Source: Kordiimonas aestuarii
GTDB taxonomy: Bacteria; Pseudomonadota; Alphaproteobacteria; Sphingomonadales; Kordiimonadaceae
Length of the DNA stretch: 64,000 bases
Assembly (NCBI RefSeq): GCF_025574465.1
Contig: NZ_JAOBPP010000021.1
Coordinates: 248,001-312,000, forward strand
Direction: 5' to 3'
Position numbers and translations under genes: made by a program. Shown here one piece after another: positions 8,941-17,205 of this stretch. The notes beneath the pieces are model-generated. The model was not told the origin of the DNA, did not search any database, and saw only the letters and a program-made list of their open reading frames with translations. Numbering within the stretch: position 1 is the first letter of the stretch; each line of letters begins with the position of its first letter.

Positions 8941-9032
8941 TTTCTGTTTCGAGTTAAGGACGGGCCATCTCTCAGCACCCGGCACCCAACCGGCCTGTCC
9001 TTTCGACCGGGACATACCCAATCCCGGTCACC

Positions 9033-9066
9033 AGCCCGCCCCTTCACCCAAGGGGCGGGCTTTACT
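9033..9066 (+). terminator. Intrinsic terminator after the small sigma-54-linked gene
   Basis: A 12-bp perfect stem, AGCCCGCCCCTT and AAGGGGCGGGCT with a CACCC loop, is followed by TTACTTTT. It separates the small gene from the LuxR gene. Confidence 0.82.
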
Positions 9067-9194
9067 TTTGGGAAACTGTCCCACTTTTTTGGCTATTCTT
9101 GAATTTTTCATCTATCTTTCACTTGCTTGAAATCCGTGATCGTGCACTAATTTGCGCTAAAGTAAAAGAGCCGATCACCAGTTGGAGACTGTTT

Positions 9195-9977
9195 GTGGAC
9201 AATGTGAGCACCCTCATTGGCCAGTTGGAAACAGCTATAACGAGCCATGATGTTTGGCAGCATTTTCTCGACTTCATCGAAGACCGGGGCTTCAAGTGCG
9301 CGACCTATGGCTATTCTTACGCCCCCATCAACACCCCGGTGGAAGAAGAAAACGGCAAGGACACCCATGTGCGGGTCTCGCTTGCCGGGCGTACCTGGAT
9401 TACCAGTATGCCCAAAGAAGGCGTTGAGGAGTATCAGAGCCGCCACTATGAAAAAGTGGACCCGATGATCCATCAGATCGAGAAACGCTCCATGCAGCCT
9501 CTCTACATGGCGCGGGAACTTCTCGACCCCAAGGACCCGAACTTCAAGGGGTTCGACTTCATCCTGCAGCGCGCCGAACATTACGGCATTTTCTCCGCTG
9601 TCGGTTTTCCGCTCAGGCACGCCTTCGGTCGCGGGCACGGGGAGGTAACCCTGCATGCAGTACATCGCATCGACAAGCTACAGGAAATCATGAAGATGCA
9701 TGGCGATGAGGTGCACCTGGCCTCCATCTACATGCACACCTTCTATCAGCCCCTTGAACGGATAGAACGTGCCGCACGCCTTGGCATCAAAGGCCGGCCG
9801 CATCAAGTACTCCAGCAGCTGAATGCGGGGCTGACAAACGGACAGATCGCCGTGCGACTGGGTGTGAGCGCGCCAACAGTTTCTTTCCATATCAAGGAAC
9901 TTAAGGAAGCATTGGCTGTTACATCGACGCGAGAAATTTTGCCCAGCGCCATGCGGCTCGGCATTCTGGACGATTAG
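9195..9977 (+). CDS. LuxR-family transcriptional regulator (solo)
   Basis: The 260-residue protein has an autoinducer-binding-type domain (about residues 15-170) and a C-terminal LuxR helix-turn-helix (about 200-255, with L-T-N-G-Q-I-A-V-R-L-G-V-S-x-x-T-V-S-F-H-I-K). The Y-x-x-x-D-P segment of the ligand pocket is present (Tyr85, Asp89-Pro90). I chose GTG 9195 because GGAG lies 7 bases upstream; an in-frame TTG at 9099 lacks a binding site and adds 32 atypical residues. No luxI synthase is nearby, so it may respond to foreign or non-AHL signals. Confidence 0.88.
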   Translation: MDNVSTLIGQLETAITSHDVWQHFLDFIEDRGFKCATYGYSYAPINTPVEEENGKDTHVRVSLAGRTWITSMPKEGVEEYQSRHYEKVDPMIHQIEKRSMQPLYMARELLDPKDPNFKGFDFILQRAEHYGIFSAVGFPLRHAFGRGHGEVTLHAVHRIDKLQEIMKMHGDEVHLASIYMHTFYQPLERIERAARLGIKGRPHQVLQQLNAGLTNGQIAVRLGVSAPTVSFHIKELKEALAVTSTREILPSAMRLGILDD

Positions 9978-10117
9978 ACCGCAACCACCCAGATATACCG
10001 CAGACGAAAACCCTGCCTGTTAACGCGCTATTGAGAAATCGCGATTAATCTGGAATGTATCGGCGCGCAAGTTTTTCGCGGCCGGATCTAGGACCGGTAT
10101 ACAGGGTATTGGGTATC

Positions 10118-10363
10118 ATGGAACAATCTGAAGAGCGCTTCGCAGCAACGCTGGACGCAACGGGGCTTGCCTGTCCCATGCCTGTGCTTCGGGCACGGCG
10201 AAAACTGGATGAAATTAGCGAAGGCGACATGCTTCTGGTCATCGCCTCTGACCCGACGTCAGTACATGACATGCCAGCCTTTTGTTCCATGGCAGGTCAC
10301 ACGCTTATCATGGCGCGCGTCGAAGACGGCAAATATCTTTACGAGATCAGGAAGGGCCGGTAG
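10118..10363 (+). CDS. TusA/SirA-family sulfur carrier protein
   Basis: This 81-residue protein carries the family motif A-T-G-L-A-C-P-M-P-V-L-R-A-R-R; its Cys (residue 18) is the persulfide-carrying residue in TusA. TusA-type proteins pass sulfur for tRNA thiolation, molybdenum cofactor or sulfur oxidation. The start at 10118 gives the usual family length; an upstream in-frame ATG at 10055 would add 21 unlikely residues. It is convergent with a TIGR02186-TauE pair, which suits a sulfur-handling role. Confidence 0.88.
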   Translation: MEQSEERFAATLDATGLACPMPVLRARRKLDEISEGDMLLVIASDPTSVHDMPAFCSMAGHTLIMARVEDGKYLYEIRKGR

Positions 10364-10369
10364 CACCCG

Positions 10370-11131
10370 CTATTTTTTACCCAGAATGCCCGCGAGCCAG
10401 CCCGCGCCCAGCGCAACAATCACCGCGACAAGGCCATAAAAAAACGGCCATTCGTGCGCGAAGGTATAGGCCGCGCGTTCAAAACCTTCCTTGTCCACAT
10501 GCATGTTGATACGGTGCCGGGCCTTCATGCTGCCTTTCTGGAAGACAAACGTTTCGACGATGAAATTGCCAATTGGCACATTGGCCGGCAGATGGATATC
10601 TGTGCGGAAAAGGCCTTCGTCAACCACGCTCACACTGTCAATTTCCTGCCGGTATAGGCCTTCGCTTGCCCGCAGGCGAAAGAGCGCATCGCGGAATGCA
10701 ATCGGTGGAACGGTTAGGCCACGGCCGGTGCCGCTGTCCGCGACCAGCGGTAAATTCTTGAAGCCGATGCCGTAACTTGCGAACGCAACAGGCGTCGCGA
10801 TTTCCTCAAGGGGTCGTGACGCCGCCACCGCGTAGTAACCTGGCGCGGCAGGAAACCGGATGGCATTTGTGTTGACCCAGATGCCGCCAACCCGCTCCTT
10901 GTGACGCACAATGGTTGGCGCTTCGGGACCCCGCACAACGATCACCACGTCATAGGCATCATTATATGTATTGATGCTTGTAGCCCCCACCGCACCAAAA
11001 AGAATAAGGTCTGCGCCATTGAAGCTATAGCGGATCTCAATACGCCGGTTAGAGAGGTCCGTGACCAGCGCGTTGGCAGCATTCGCGAAGCCGATCACCA
11101 TTGATATCATAAGGAGGGCCTTGCGCATCAT
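10370..11131 (-). CDS. TIGR02186 family (Alph_Pro_TM) membrane-anchored protein
   Basis: The 253-residue protein has an N-terminal signal peptide (about residues 1-22, ending A-N-A), a long exported region and one C-terminal membrane helix (about 230-248) followed by a short basic tail. The early segment with I-E-I-x-Y-S-F-x-G-A-D-L-I-L-F-G-A is typical of the TIGR02186 family. Its biochemical role is unknown, but the family is regularly coupled to TauE/SafE exporters, as here, where the two genes overlap by four bases. Confidence 0.85.
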   Translation of the reverse strand: MMRKALLMISMVIGFANAANALVTDLSNRRIEIRYSFNGADLILFGAVGATSINTYNDAYDVVIVVRGPEAPTIVRHKERVGGIWVNTNAIRFPAAPGYYAVAASRPLEEIATPVAFASYGIGFKNLPLVADSGTGRGLTVPPIAFRDALFRLRASEGLYRQEIDSVSVVDEGLFRTDIHLPANVPIGNFIVETFVFQKGSMKARHRINMHVDKEGFERAAYTFAHEWPFFYGLVAVIVALGAGWLAGILGKK

Positions 11132-12069
11132 TTGATGCCCTCAAGCTGGGTTACTTCCGCGACCGAGTATCGCTCATATGGCTCCACCACCAGACCAAGG
11201 CCCATTTTCACACAAACCAGCAGCACCATCAGCGCCAGAAGGGCCCGCAACTGCTCTGCCTTCAGTTTCAGCCCGATACGCGCGCCAAGCTGTGCACCGA
11301 TAACCGCACCAGGTAACAGCAGAAGCGCCAGGAAGATATCCACTGTTTGCGTGTTGACCGAATGAAATATCGTCGTCAGCGCCGTAACAAAAATAATCTG
11401 AAACAAGGACGTACCGACAACCACATTTGCCCGCATGCCCAGCAGATAGATCATCGCCGGAATCATCACAAAGCCGCCGCCCACTCCCATAATGGCGGAC
11501 AAAAGGCCAACAAAGAAGCCGACGGCCAACGGCAGGAGCGCAGAAATATAGAGATGCGATTTACGAAAACGCATTTTAAACGGAAGGGCATGTATCCAGG
11601 CCTTGTGGCGTTCTTCGCGGGGCTTGCGGGGTGGTTCGACACCTCGGCGCTGACGCATAATCGCGCGCAGGCTTTCCCAAAGCATCAGCCCCCCGACTGA
11701 GCCCAGGAACAACACATAGGCAATAGAGATCATCAGATCAACTTGCCCCAGAAGCCGCAGATAAGTGAACACCTGCGCGCCGACAAAGGCACCAACCGCG
11801 CCGCCGATAATCAGCACGAAGCCCATCTTAACGTCAACGCCTTGTCGCCGCCAGTGCGCAAGTGCACCAGAAACGCTGGCGGCGGTGATCTGGTTGGACT
11901 GGGTAGCCACCGCAACGGTAGGCGGGACGCCAGCAAAGATCAGCAGCGGCGTCATCAGGAAGCCGCCCCCAACACCAAAAATACCGGAGAGAAAGCCGAC
12001 AATCGCACCCATGCCAAGAACGACGAAGACATTCATCGAAAGTTCGGCGATGGGTAGGTAAAGCGGCAT
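11128..12069 (-). CDS. TauE/SafE family sulfite/organosulfonate exporter
   Basis: This 313-residue membrane protein has two halves, each with a glycine-rich signature: G-I-F-G-V-G-G-G-F-L-M-T-P near residue 32 and a matching G-V-G-G-G-F-V-M-I-P near residue 203. About eight hydrophobic segments are visible. TauE/SafE proteins export sulfite or sulfonates. Overlap with the TIGR02186 gene and proximity to a TusA-like carrier support a sulfur role. A second in-frame Met at residue 12 is an alternative start. Confidence 0.88.
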   Translation of the reverse strand: MPLYLPIAELSMNVFVVLGMGAIVGFLSGIFGVGGGFLMTPLLIFAGVPPTVAVATQSNQITAASVSGALAHWRRQGVDVKMGFVLIIGGAVGAFVGAQVFTYLRLLGQVDLMISIAYVLFLGSVGGLMLWESLRAIMRQRRGVEPPRKPREERHKAWIHALPFKMRFRKSHLYISALLPLAVGFFVGLLSAIMGVGGGFVMIPAMIYLLGMRANVVVGTSLFQIIFVTALTTIFHSVNTQTVDIFLALLLLPGAVIGAQLGARIGLKLKAEQLRALLALMVLLVCVKMGLGLVVEPYERYSVAEVTQLEGIK

Positions 12070-12153
12070 ATGAAGACTGATCCCAAAAGGCCAGCGACAG
12101 GGTTATGTCATTGTCCTACCTAAAGTGGCGCAGGAATGCAAATAGATAGGGGG

Positions 12154-13008
12154 TTAGTCAGTGTTTTGTACCGACCGATCCCCGTCTGACCGAAGGCGTT
12201 TTGCAACGATATTGGCATAGCTCGCAATCGCCCCGTTGGGTGTAAAGGCGAGGGAACCGCCGAAGCGAGGATTAAGCTCAAATATCTTCACCACGCCGCC
12301 CGCCAGCTTGTAGTCGAAACAGCACAACCCTTCGAACCCGAGCCGCACGAGGATACCTGCAAACAACTTGATATGATCCGCGCTGCCCGTACGGGTAAAT
12401 CCGAGCGGTTTGACGCCCTCCCGGAACACGACATCGTCGGCGTCAAAGCGTATCTGCACGGTGCTGCAATGGGTGATGGTGGTGCCGTCCACCAACATAT
12501 GAGTGGCATATTCGTTATGCCCCGTTATCAGGGTCTGACAAAAATACGCCCCGGACGCCATATGCGCTGCATGGCGACTTTCATCTTCCGCATCTTTGAT
12601 CAGATGGCTGTGGTTGCCCCATTCGTCCGACCGGCGTTTCAATATATAGGGGTATTCAAGCGGTCCTTCGATCGAGGGGACATTATCGCCATAGCCATGC
12701 TTGATCAGGAACCGGGCGAACTCAAGTTTGTCGTCGCACAGATCCAGGACACGGTTTGGCGGCAGCAACGCTTTTTTGCGTAGCGCAGCCCCCCTTTCAC
12801 TGTTCAACCAACGCATGGCATCAAGCCGCAGAGGTACGACAAGATCAAAATCATCCGCATCGATCGATGGATCATTGAAAGGCTTGTAAGTCGCAACAAA
12901 GCCCGTCAGTTTGGTTGCCAGCATTCTTTCAGCGCTGGGTTTTGGCGAAAACAGGACGCGCGGCATGTAGGCGCACTTTTGTGTGTCCGAGATACTTCCC
13001 TGCTGCAC
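12154..13008 (-). CDS. ATP-grasp domain protein of unknown substrate
   Basis: The 284-residue protein looks like an ATP-grasp ligase. It has a D-K-x-x-F-A-R-F segment, then a lysine strand (P-Y-I-L-K-R-R), a linker strand (Y-F-C-Q-T-L-I-T-G) and the metal-binding C-terminus F-E-L-N-P-R-F-G-G-S. Carbamoyl-phosphate synthase and PylC/carnosine-synthase-like proteins share this order. No obvious pathway partners flank it, so the substrate is unknown. The start is GTG with GGGGTGAG close upstream; an ATG 14 codons later lacks a binding site. It is probably monocistronic. Confidence 0.75.
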   Translation of the reverse strand: MQQGSISDTQKCAYMPRVLFSPKPSAERMLATKLTGFVATYKPFNDPSIDADDFDLVVPLRLDAMRWLNSERGAALRKKALLPPNRVLDLCDDKLEFARFLIKHGYGDNVPSIEGPLEYPYILKRRSDEWGNHSHLIKDAEDESRHAAHMASGAYFCQTLITGHNEYATHMLVDGTTITHCSTVQIRFDADDVVFREGVKPLGFTRTGSADHIKLFAGILVRLGFEGLCCFDYKLAGGVVKIFELNPRFGGSLAFTPNGAIASYANIVAKRLRSDGDRSVQNTD

Positions 13009-13096
13009 TACTCACCCCATAAAAAGTGACGGGCAGCGCCATCGCGCTGCCTGTTCTGCAGAAGATATATGATGATCCGGGCAGGTACCGCAAGCG

Positions 13097-13465
13097 CTAT
13101 GCAGCGCTCGACGCGCCCTTTGAGTTACGTCGGCCATAACGCGCCAGCGCATCTTCCATCGCAGGTGCCAGGCGGCCCGTCAGCCATAAGGACAACATCT
13201 TATAGTCGCCGATCAAAGACCAACGGGCATAATCGAAGGTCGCCGGGCGATTTTTTTCGAATACAAAATGACCAACCCAGGCGAAACCATAGCCGATAAC
13301 CGGATACACAAGCAGCAACCACCATGTCTGGGTGGCCAGCGCATAGATGAAAACCGCGGTCGCAATTATCGTCCCGGCATAGTGCAAACCACGGCAAACC
13401 GGGTCGGAATGTTCCGCCAGATAATAGGGGAAAAACTCCCGAAAACTCTCGAATTTTGGTGCCAT
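13097..13465 (-). CDS. DUF962/Mpo1-like small membrane protein
   Basis: This 122-residue protein has the family pattern F-x-E-F-F-P-Y-Y-L-x-E-H-x-x-P-x-x-R-x-L-H-Y near its start, then two to three hydrophobic segments with G-Y-x-F-A-W-x-G-H-F-x-x-E-x-N-x-P-A-T-F. Yeast Mpo1, a relative, is an iron-dependent dioxygenase acting on 2-hydroxy fatty acids; the conserved His residues are present, but activity in bacterial members is inferred. GGGAGGGG fixes the start at ATG 13465. Confidence 0.85.
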   Translation of the reverse strand: MAPKFESFREFFPYYLAEHSDPVCRGLHYAGTIIATAVFIYALATQTWWLLLVYPVIGYGFAWVGHFVFEKNRPATFDYARWSLIGDYKMLSLWLTGRLAPAMEDALARYGRRNSKGASSAA

Positions 13466-13598
13466 AGTCCCCTCCCTCATGATCGAGTCGCGCCAATATT
13501 GCGCCCAGCGTCAGCAGCACAACATTTAAATCAAACTGCAACGTCCAGAAAATATAGTGCGAAAGCAGGCATCTAGCAAATTTCCCGCGCAGCCATCT

Positions 13599-13628
13599 TG
13601 ACGTTAACGTAAACGTTAACTAGATAAT
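13599..13628 (+). promoter_or_regulatory. MerR-type promoter with operator dyad
   Basis: TTGACG (13599-13604) and GATAAT (13623-13628) are 18 bases apart, longer than normal, as in MerR-controlled promoters. The spacer is occupied by a perfect inverted repeat, GTTAACGT-AA-ACGTTAAC (13603-13620). It lies 27 bases ahead of the MerR gene and is probably its own binding site. I found no clear second copy before the acyl-CoA dehydrogenase gene. Confidence 0.72.
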
Positions 13629-13654
13629 GAAGCACATTAAAGGGAAGGTTACCA

Positions 13655-14104
13655 ATGCGAGCGGAAAAATGCGTCACCTATTCCATCAAGGAATTGGCGT
13701 GCGAATTTGGCGTTACGCCGCGCACGCTCAGACACTATGAAGAACAGGGCCTCCTCACGCCTGAGCGGCAGGGGCAGAACCGCATTTACCACGTCAACGA
13801 CCGTGTCCGGCTGGCATGGATTCTGCGCGGAAAACGGGTCGGTTTCTCGCTTCAGGAAATTGGCGAAATGCTCGATCTCTATGACCTTGGCGACGGCCGC
13901 GAGACCCAACGTTCGGTCACTGTCGAGAAATGCCGCGCCCGCATTCGCGCCCTCGAAGAACAACGCGACGACATCAACGCCACAATAGACGAGCTTCAGG
14001 ATTTCTGTTCCTTGATCGCCAATCTCGTGCGCTCTGAAGAATCGGACCAGTGGCTTCGCCGTGACACCGGCGAACCCCTGCGCCAGTACGCACCCAAAAG
14101 ATGA
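13655..14104 (+). CDS. MerR-family regulator of the beta-oxidation operon
   Basis: The 149-residue protein has an N-terminal winged helix (about residues 6-75) with the MerR signature L-R-H-Y-E-E-Q-G-L-L and a C-terminal dimerisation coiled coil (about 85-130). It lacks a metal-binding cysteine cluster, so it resembles LiuR-type acyl-CoA-responsive MerR proteins rather than metal sensors. It lies immediately upstream of an acyl-CoA dehydrogenase, thiolase and FadB-type gene, the arrangement seen in several alphaproteobacteria. The promoter dyad at 13603-13620 suggests autoregulation. Confidence 0.88.
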   Translation: MRAEKCVTYSIKELACEFGVTPRTLRHYEEQGLLTPERQGQNRIYHVNDRVRLAWILRGKRVGFSLQEIGEMLDLYDLGDGRETQRSVTVEKCRARIRALEEQRDDINATIDELQDFCSLIANLVRSEESDQWLRRDTGEPLRQYAPKR

Positions 14105-14149
14105 CATCTGATAGACGTATAATCACACTGACATAGTTGAGGTTTAAAT

Positions 14150-15943
14150 ATGCCAACATATCGCGCCCCCGTGAAAGACATGAGCTTCGTGCTCAATGAA
14201 GTGCTGAATATCGGCCAATACCAAAACCTGCCGGGATATTCGGAAGTCACCCCTGACCTCGTATCCGCCATTTTGGAAGAAGGGGCCAAATTCTGTGAAA
14301 ATGAGCTTCAGCCGCTGAATTATTCCGGCGACCGTGAGGGTTGTACGCGCCATAATGATGGTTCTGTCACAACACCGAAGGGCTTCAAGGAAGCGTATAA
14401 TAAATATGTTGAGGGCGGCTGGTCCGGCCTGACACAGCATCCTGACTTTGGCGGTCAGGGGCTGCCCCATGTGCTCGGTTTCTGCTTTGAAGAAATGATG
14501 ATCTCCTCAAACCATGCTTTTGCCATGTACCCCGGTCTTTCCGCTGGTGCGATGGCAGCGATCTCGCTTGACGGCACGGACGAGCAAAAACAAAAATACC
14601 TGCCGAAGATGGTGGAAGGCTCCTGGACCGGCACCATGAACCTGACCGAACCACACTGTGGTACCGACCTCGGCCTGCTCCGCACCAAGGCCGAACCGCA
14701 GGACGATGGCTCCTATAAAATCTCCGGCACCAAAATCTTCATCTCGGCTGGCGATCATGACCTCTCTGAGAACATCATTCACCTCGTGCTGGCACGCCTG
14801 CCCGATGCACCGAAGGGTGTTAAAGGCATCTCGCTTTTTATCGTACCGAAATACAAGGTTGGCGATGATGGCAGCGTGGGTGAATTCAACAACGTGAACA
14901 CCGCCTCCATCGAAGAAAAGATGGGCATTCATGCCAACTCTACCTGCGTCTTGAACTATGACGGTGCCCGCGGCTACCTGATCGGCGAACCAAACAAGGG
15001 CCTCCGGTCCATGTTCATTATGATGAACGCCGCGCGCATCGGTGTGGGCATGCAGGGCCTTGCCAATTCGGAAGTAGCATACCAGAACGCGGCCGATTAT
15101 GCGCGGGACCGTCTGCAGGGACGTTCCATTTCCGGCACCAAAAACCCGGACGGCCCAGCCGACCCTATCATTGTGCACCCGGACGTTCGCCGTATGCTGA
15201 TGAACGCCAAGGCGTTTAATGAAAGCTCGCGCGCTGCATCGCTTTGGTGCGGTGTGCTGGTGGACCTCGCCCACAATGCGGAAACCGAAGAAGAACGCCA
15301 GTCGGCGGAGGATATGGTTAGCCTCCTGACGCCGATCATCAAGGGTGTTTTCACCGACCGCGGCTTTGAATACTGCGTCTCCAGCCAGCAGATTTTCGGT
15401 GGTCATGGCTATATCGCCGAACACGGTATGGAACAGTTTGTGCGCGACGCCCGTATCGCTCAGATATACGAAGGCGCTAACGGCATTCAGGCGCTTGACC
15501 TTGTCGGTCGCAAACTACCTGCCAACGGTGGCCGCGCCATTCAGGCTTTCTTCAAATACGCCGCCGATATCCGTGAAAATGCCAAAGGCGACGACCGTCT
15601 GCGCTCCTTCACCGATGCACTTGGCGCTGGCCTCAAGGACCTGCAGCAGGCCACAATGTGGTTGATGCAGAACGCCATGCAAAACCCTGACAATGCGGGT
15701 GCGGGTTCTACGGCCTACATGCACCTCTTTGGGCATGTGCTGCTCGGCCTGATGTGGACCCAGATGGCAAAAGTTGCCGCGGATGCACTGGACGGCGACA
15801 CAAGCGACCCTACCTTCTATGAGAACAAGCTCACAACTGGCCGTTACTACATGAAACGCCGCATGCCCGAGATCAAAGCCATGCTGGCCGAGATCGAAGC
15901 CGGTGCGGATGAGGTCATGGCCCTCGACGCCGCAAATTTCTAA
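14150..15943 (+). CDS. Acyl-CoA dehydrogenase, long form with C-terminal domain
   Basis: This enzyme oxidises acyl-CoA to trans-2-enoyl-CoA with FAD. The 597 residues exceed the classic 380-residue family and match the group with an extra C-terminal domain (about residues 460-590). Hallmarks are the substrate/FAD segment M-N-L-T-E-P-H-C-G-T-D-L-G (about 164-176), F-I-S-A-G-D-H-D-L, Q-I-F-G-G-H-G-Y-I-x-E, and the Y-E-G-A-N-G-I-Q-A segment near the catalytic region. It is the first enzyme gene after the MerR regulator, 45 bases downstream. Confidence 0.94.
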   Translation: MPTYRAPVKDMSFVLNEVLNIGQYQNLPGYSEVTPDLVSAILEEGAKFCENELQPLNYSGDREGCTRHNDGSVTTPKGFKEAYNKYVEGGWSGLTQHPDFGGQGLPHVLGFCFEEMMISSNHAFAMYPGLSAGAMAAISLDGTDEQKQKYLPKMVEGSWTGTMNLTEPHCGTDLGLLRTKAEPQDDGSYKISGTKIFISAGDHDLSENIIHLVLARLPDAPKGVKGISLFIVPKYKVGDDGSVGEFNNVNTASIEEKMGIHANSTCVLNYDGARGYLIGEPNKGLRSMFIMMNAARIGVGMQGLANSEVAYQNAADYARDRLQGRSISGTKNPDGPADPIIVHPDVRRMLMNAKAFNESSRAASLWCGVLVDLAHNAETEEERQSAEDMVSLLTPIIKGVFTDRGFEYCVSSQQIFGGHGYIAEHGMEQFVRDARIAQIYEGANGIQALDLVGRKLPANGGRAIQAFFKYAADIRENAKGDDRLRSFTDALGAGLKDLQQATMWLMQNAMQNPDNAGAGSTAYMHLFGHVLLGLMWTQMAKVAADALDGDTSDPTFYENKLTTGRYYMKRRMPEIKAMLAEIEAGADEVMALDAANF

Positions 15944-15977
15944 ATCCCTGAAGGGAAGTTAAGGGAGTTATAGACAA

Positions 15978-17183
15978 ATGACTGACGCATATATTTTTGA
16001 CGCCGTGCGCACCCCGCGCGGACGTGGCCGGGCTGATGGCTCGCTGCACGAAATCACGCCGATCCAGCTTGCGACACAAGTATTGCAAGCAGTACGGGAC
16101 CGTAACGACATCGATACCGCTAACATTGACGATGTTGTGCTGGGCTGTGTGTCACCGGTGGGAGAACAGGGTGCCGATATTGCCCGCGTAGCAGCGATCA
16201 ACGCAGGCTATGCCGAAACAACGGCGGGCTTCCAGGTCAACCGCTTTTGTGCCTCTGGCCTTGAAGCTGTGAACATTGCGGCGGCCAAAGTGATGTCTGG
16301 CGAGGCCGACATGGCCATTGGCGGCGGCGTAGAAAGTATGAGCCGCGTGCCCATGGGCAGTGACGGCGGCGCATGGCCGGTTGACCCATCTGTAGCCTTC
16401 GACAGCTATTTTGTGCCGCAAGGCATCTCGGCCGACCTTATCGCCACCAAATATGGTCACAGCCGCGATGATGTTGACGCCTACGCCGTTGAAAGCCAGA
16501 AGCGCGCGAAAGCCGCGTGGGACGAGAAGCGTTTCGCGAAATCCATCGTGCCGGTGAAAGACGTTGTTGGTATGAACGTGCTTGACCATGACGAGTTCAT
16601 GCGGCCCGAGACCACCATGCAGTCGCTGGGTGCGCTGAAGCCGTCCTTCGTGCAAATGGGTGAATTTGGTTTCGACAATGTAGCCATTCAAAAATACCCC
16701 GAGGTGGAGCGTATCAACCACGTGCACCACGCCGGTAACTCGTCCGGTATTGTGGACGGTGCATCCGCCATTCTCGTCGGCACCAAGGAAATGGGTGAAA
16801 AGTTCGGCCTTACGCCACGCGCCCGCATCCGTGCCATGGCATCGATCGGGTCCGAGCCGACAATCATGCTCACCGGGCCGGAATTTGCTGCACAGAAAGT
16901 GCTTAAGCGTGCAGGCATGAGCGCATCAGACATTGACGTCTGGGAGCTGAATGAAGCCTTCGCGTCAGTGGTTCTGCGCTTCATGGAAGCACTCAATATC
17001 GACCATAGTGACATCAACGTAAACGGCGGCGCCATCGCCATGGGTCACCCGCTGGGTGCCACCGGCGCCATGATCCTCGGCACCGTGCTGGACGAGCTTG
17101 AGCGCAGCGGAAAATCTACTGCCCTCGCCACGCTCTGCATCGGCGCCGGCATGGGCACCGCCACCATCATTGAACGCGTATAA
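15978..17183 (+). CDS. fadA: Acetyl-CoA C-acyltransferase (thiolase)
   Basis: Thiolase cleaves 3-ketoacyl-CoA to acetyl-CoA plus a shortened acyl-CoA. The 401-residue protein has the nucleophilic Cys in N-R-F-C-A-S-G-L, the G-G-x-E-S-M-S segment, the His loop in [15 protein letters not shown] and the second Cys in C-I-G-A-G-M-G. It lies between the dehydrogenase and the FadB-type gene, so degradation is likelier than polyketide or butanoate synthesis, though thiolase specificity cannot be read directly. GGGAG precedes ATG. Confidence 0.93.
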   Translation: MTDAYIFDAVRTPRGRGRADGSLHEITPIQLATQVLQAVRDRNDIDTANIDDVVLGCVSPVGEQGADIARVAAINAGYAETTAGFQVNRFCASGLEAVNIAAAKVMSGEADMAIGGGVESMSRVPMGSDGGAWPVDPSVAFDSYFVPQGISADLIATKYGHSRDDVDAYAVESQKRAKAAWDEKRFAKSIVPVKDVVGMNVLDHDEFMRPETTMQSLGALKPSFVQMGEFGFDNVAIQKYPEVERINHVHHAGNSSGIVDGASAILVGTKEMGEKFGLTPRARIRAMASIGSEPTIMLTGPEFAAQKVLKRAGMSASDIDVWELNEAFASVVLRFMEALNIDHSDINVNGGAIAMGHPLGATGAMILGTVLDELERSGKSTALATLCIGAGMGTATIIERV

Positions 17184-17205
17184 GAGAGCGAAGGGAGACA
17201 CCACA

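Noticed and set aside
9099..9194. In-frame TTG extension of the LuxR gene
   Set aside because: It has no ribosome binding site and adds 32 residues unlike LuxR N-termini, while GTG 9195 has GGAG seven bases upstream.
17098..17205. N-terminal extension of the FadB-type gene
   Set aside because: It reads through the end of the thiolase gene in another frame; a clean start lies at 17206.
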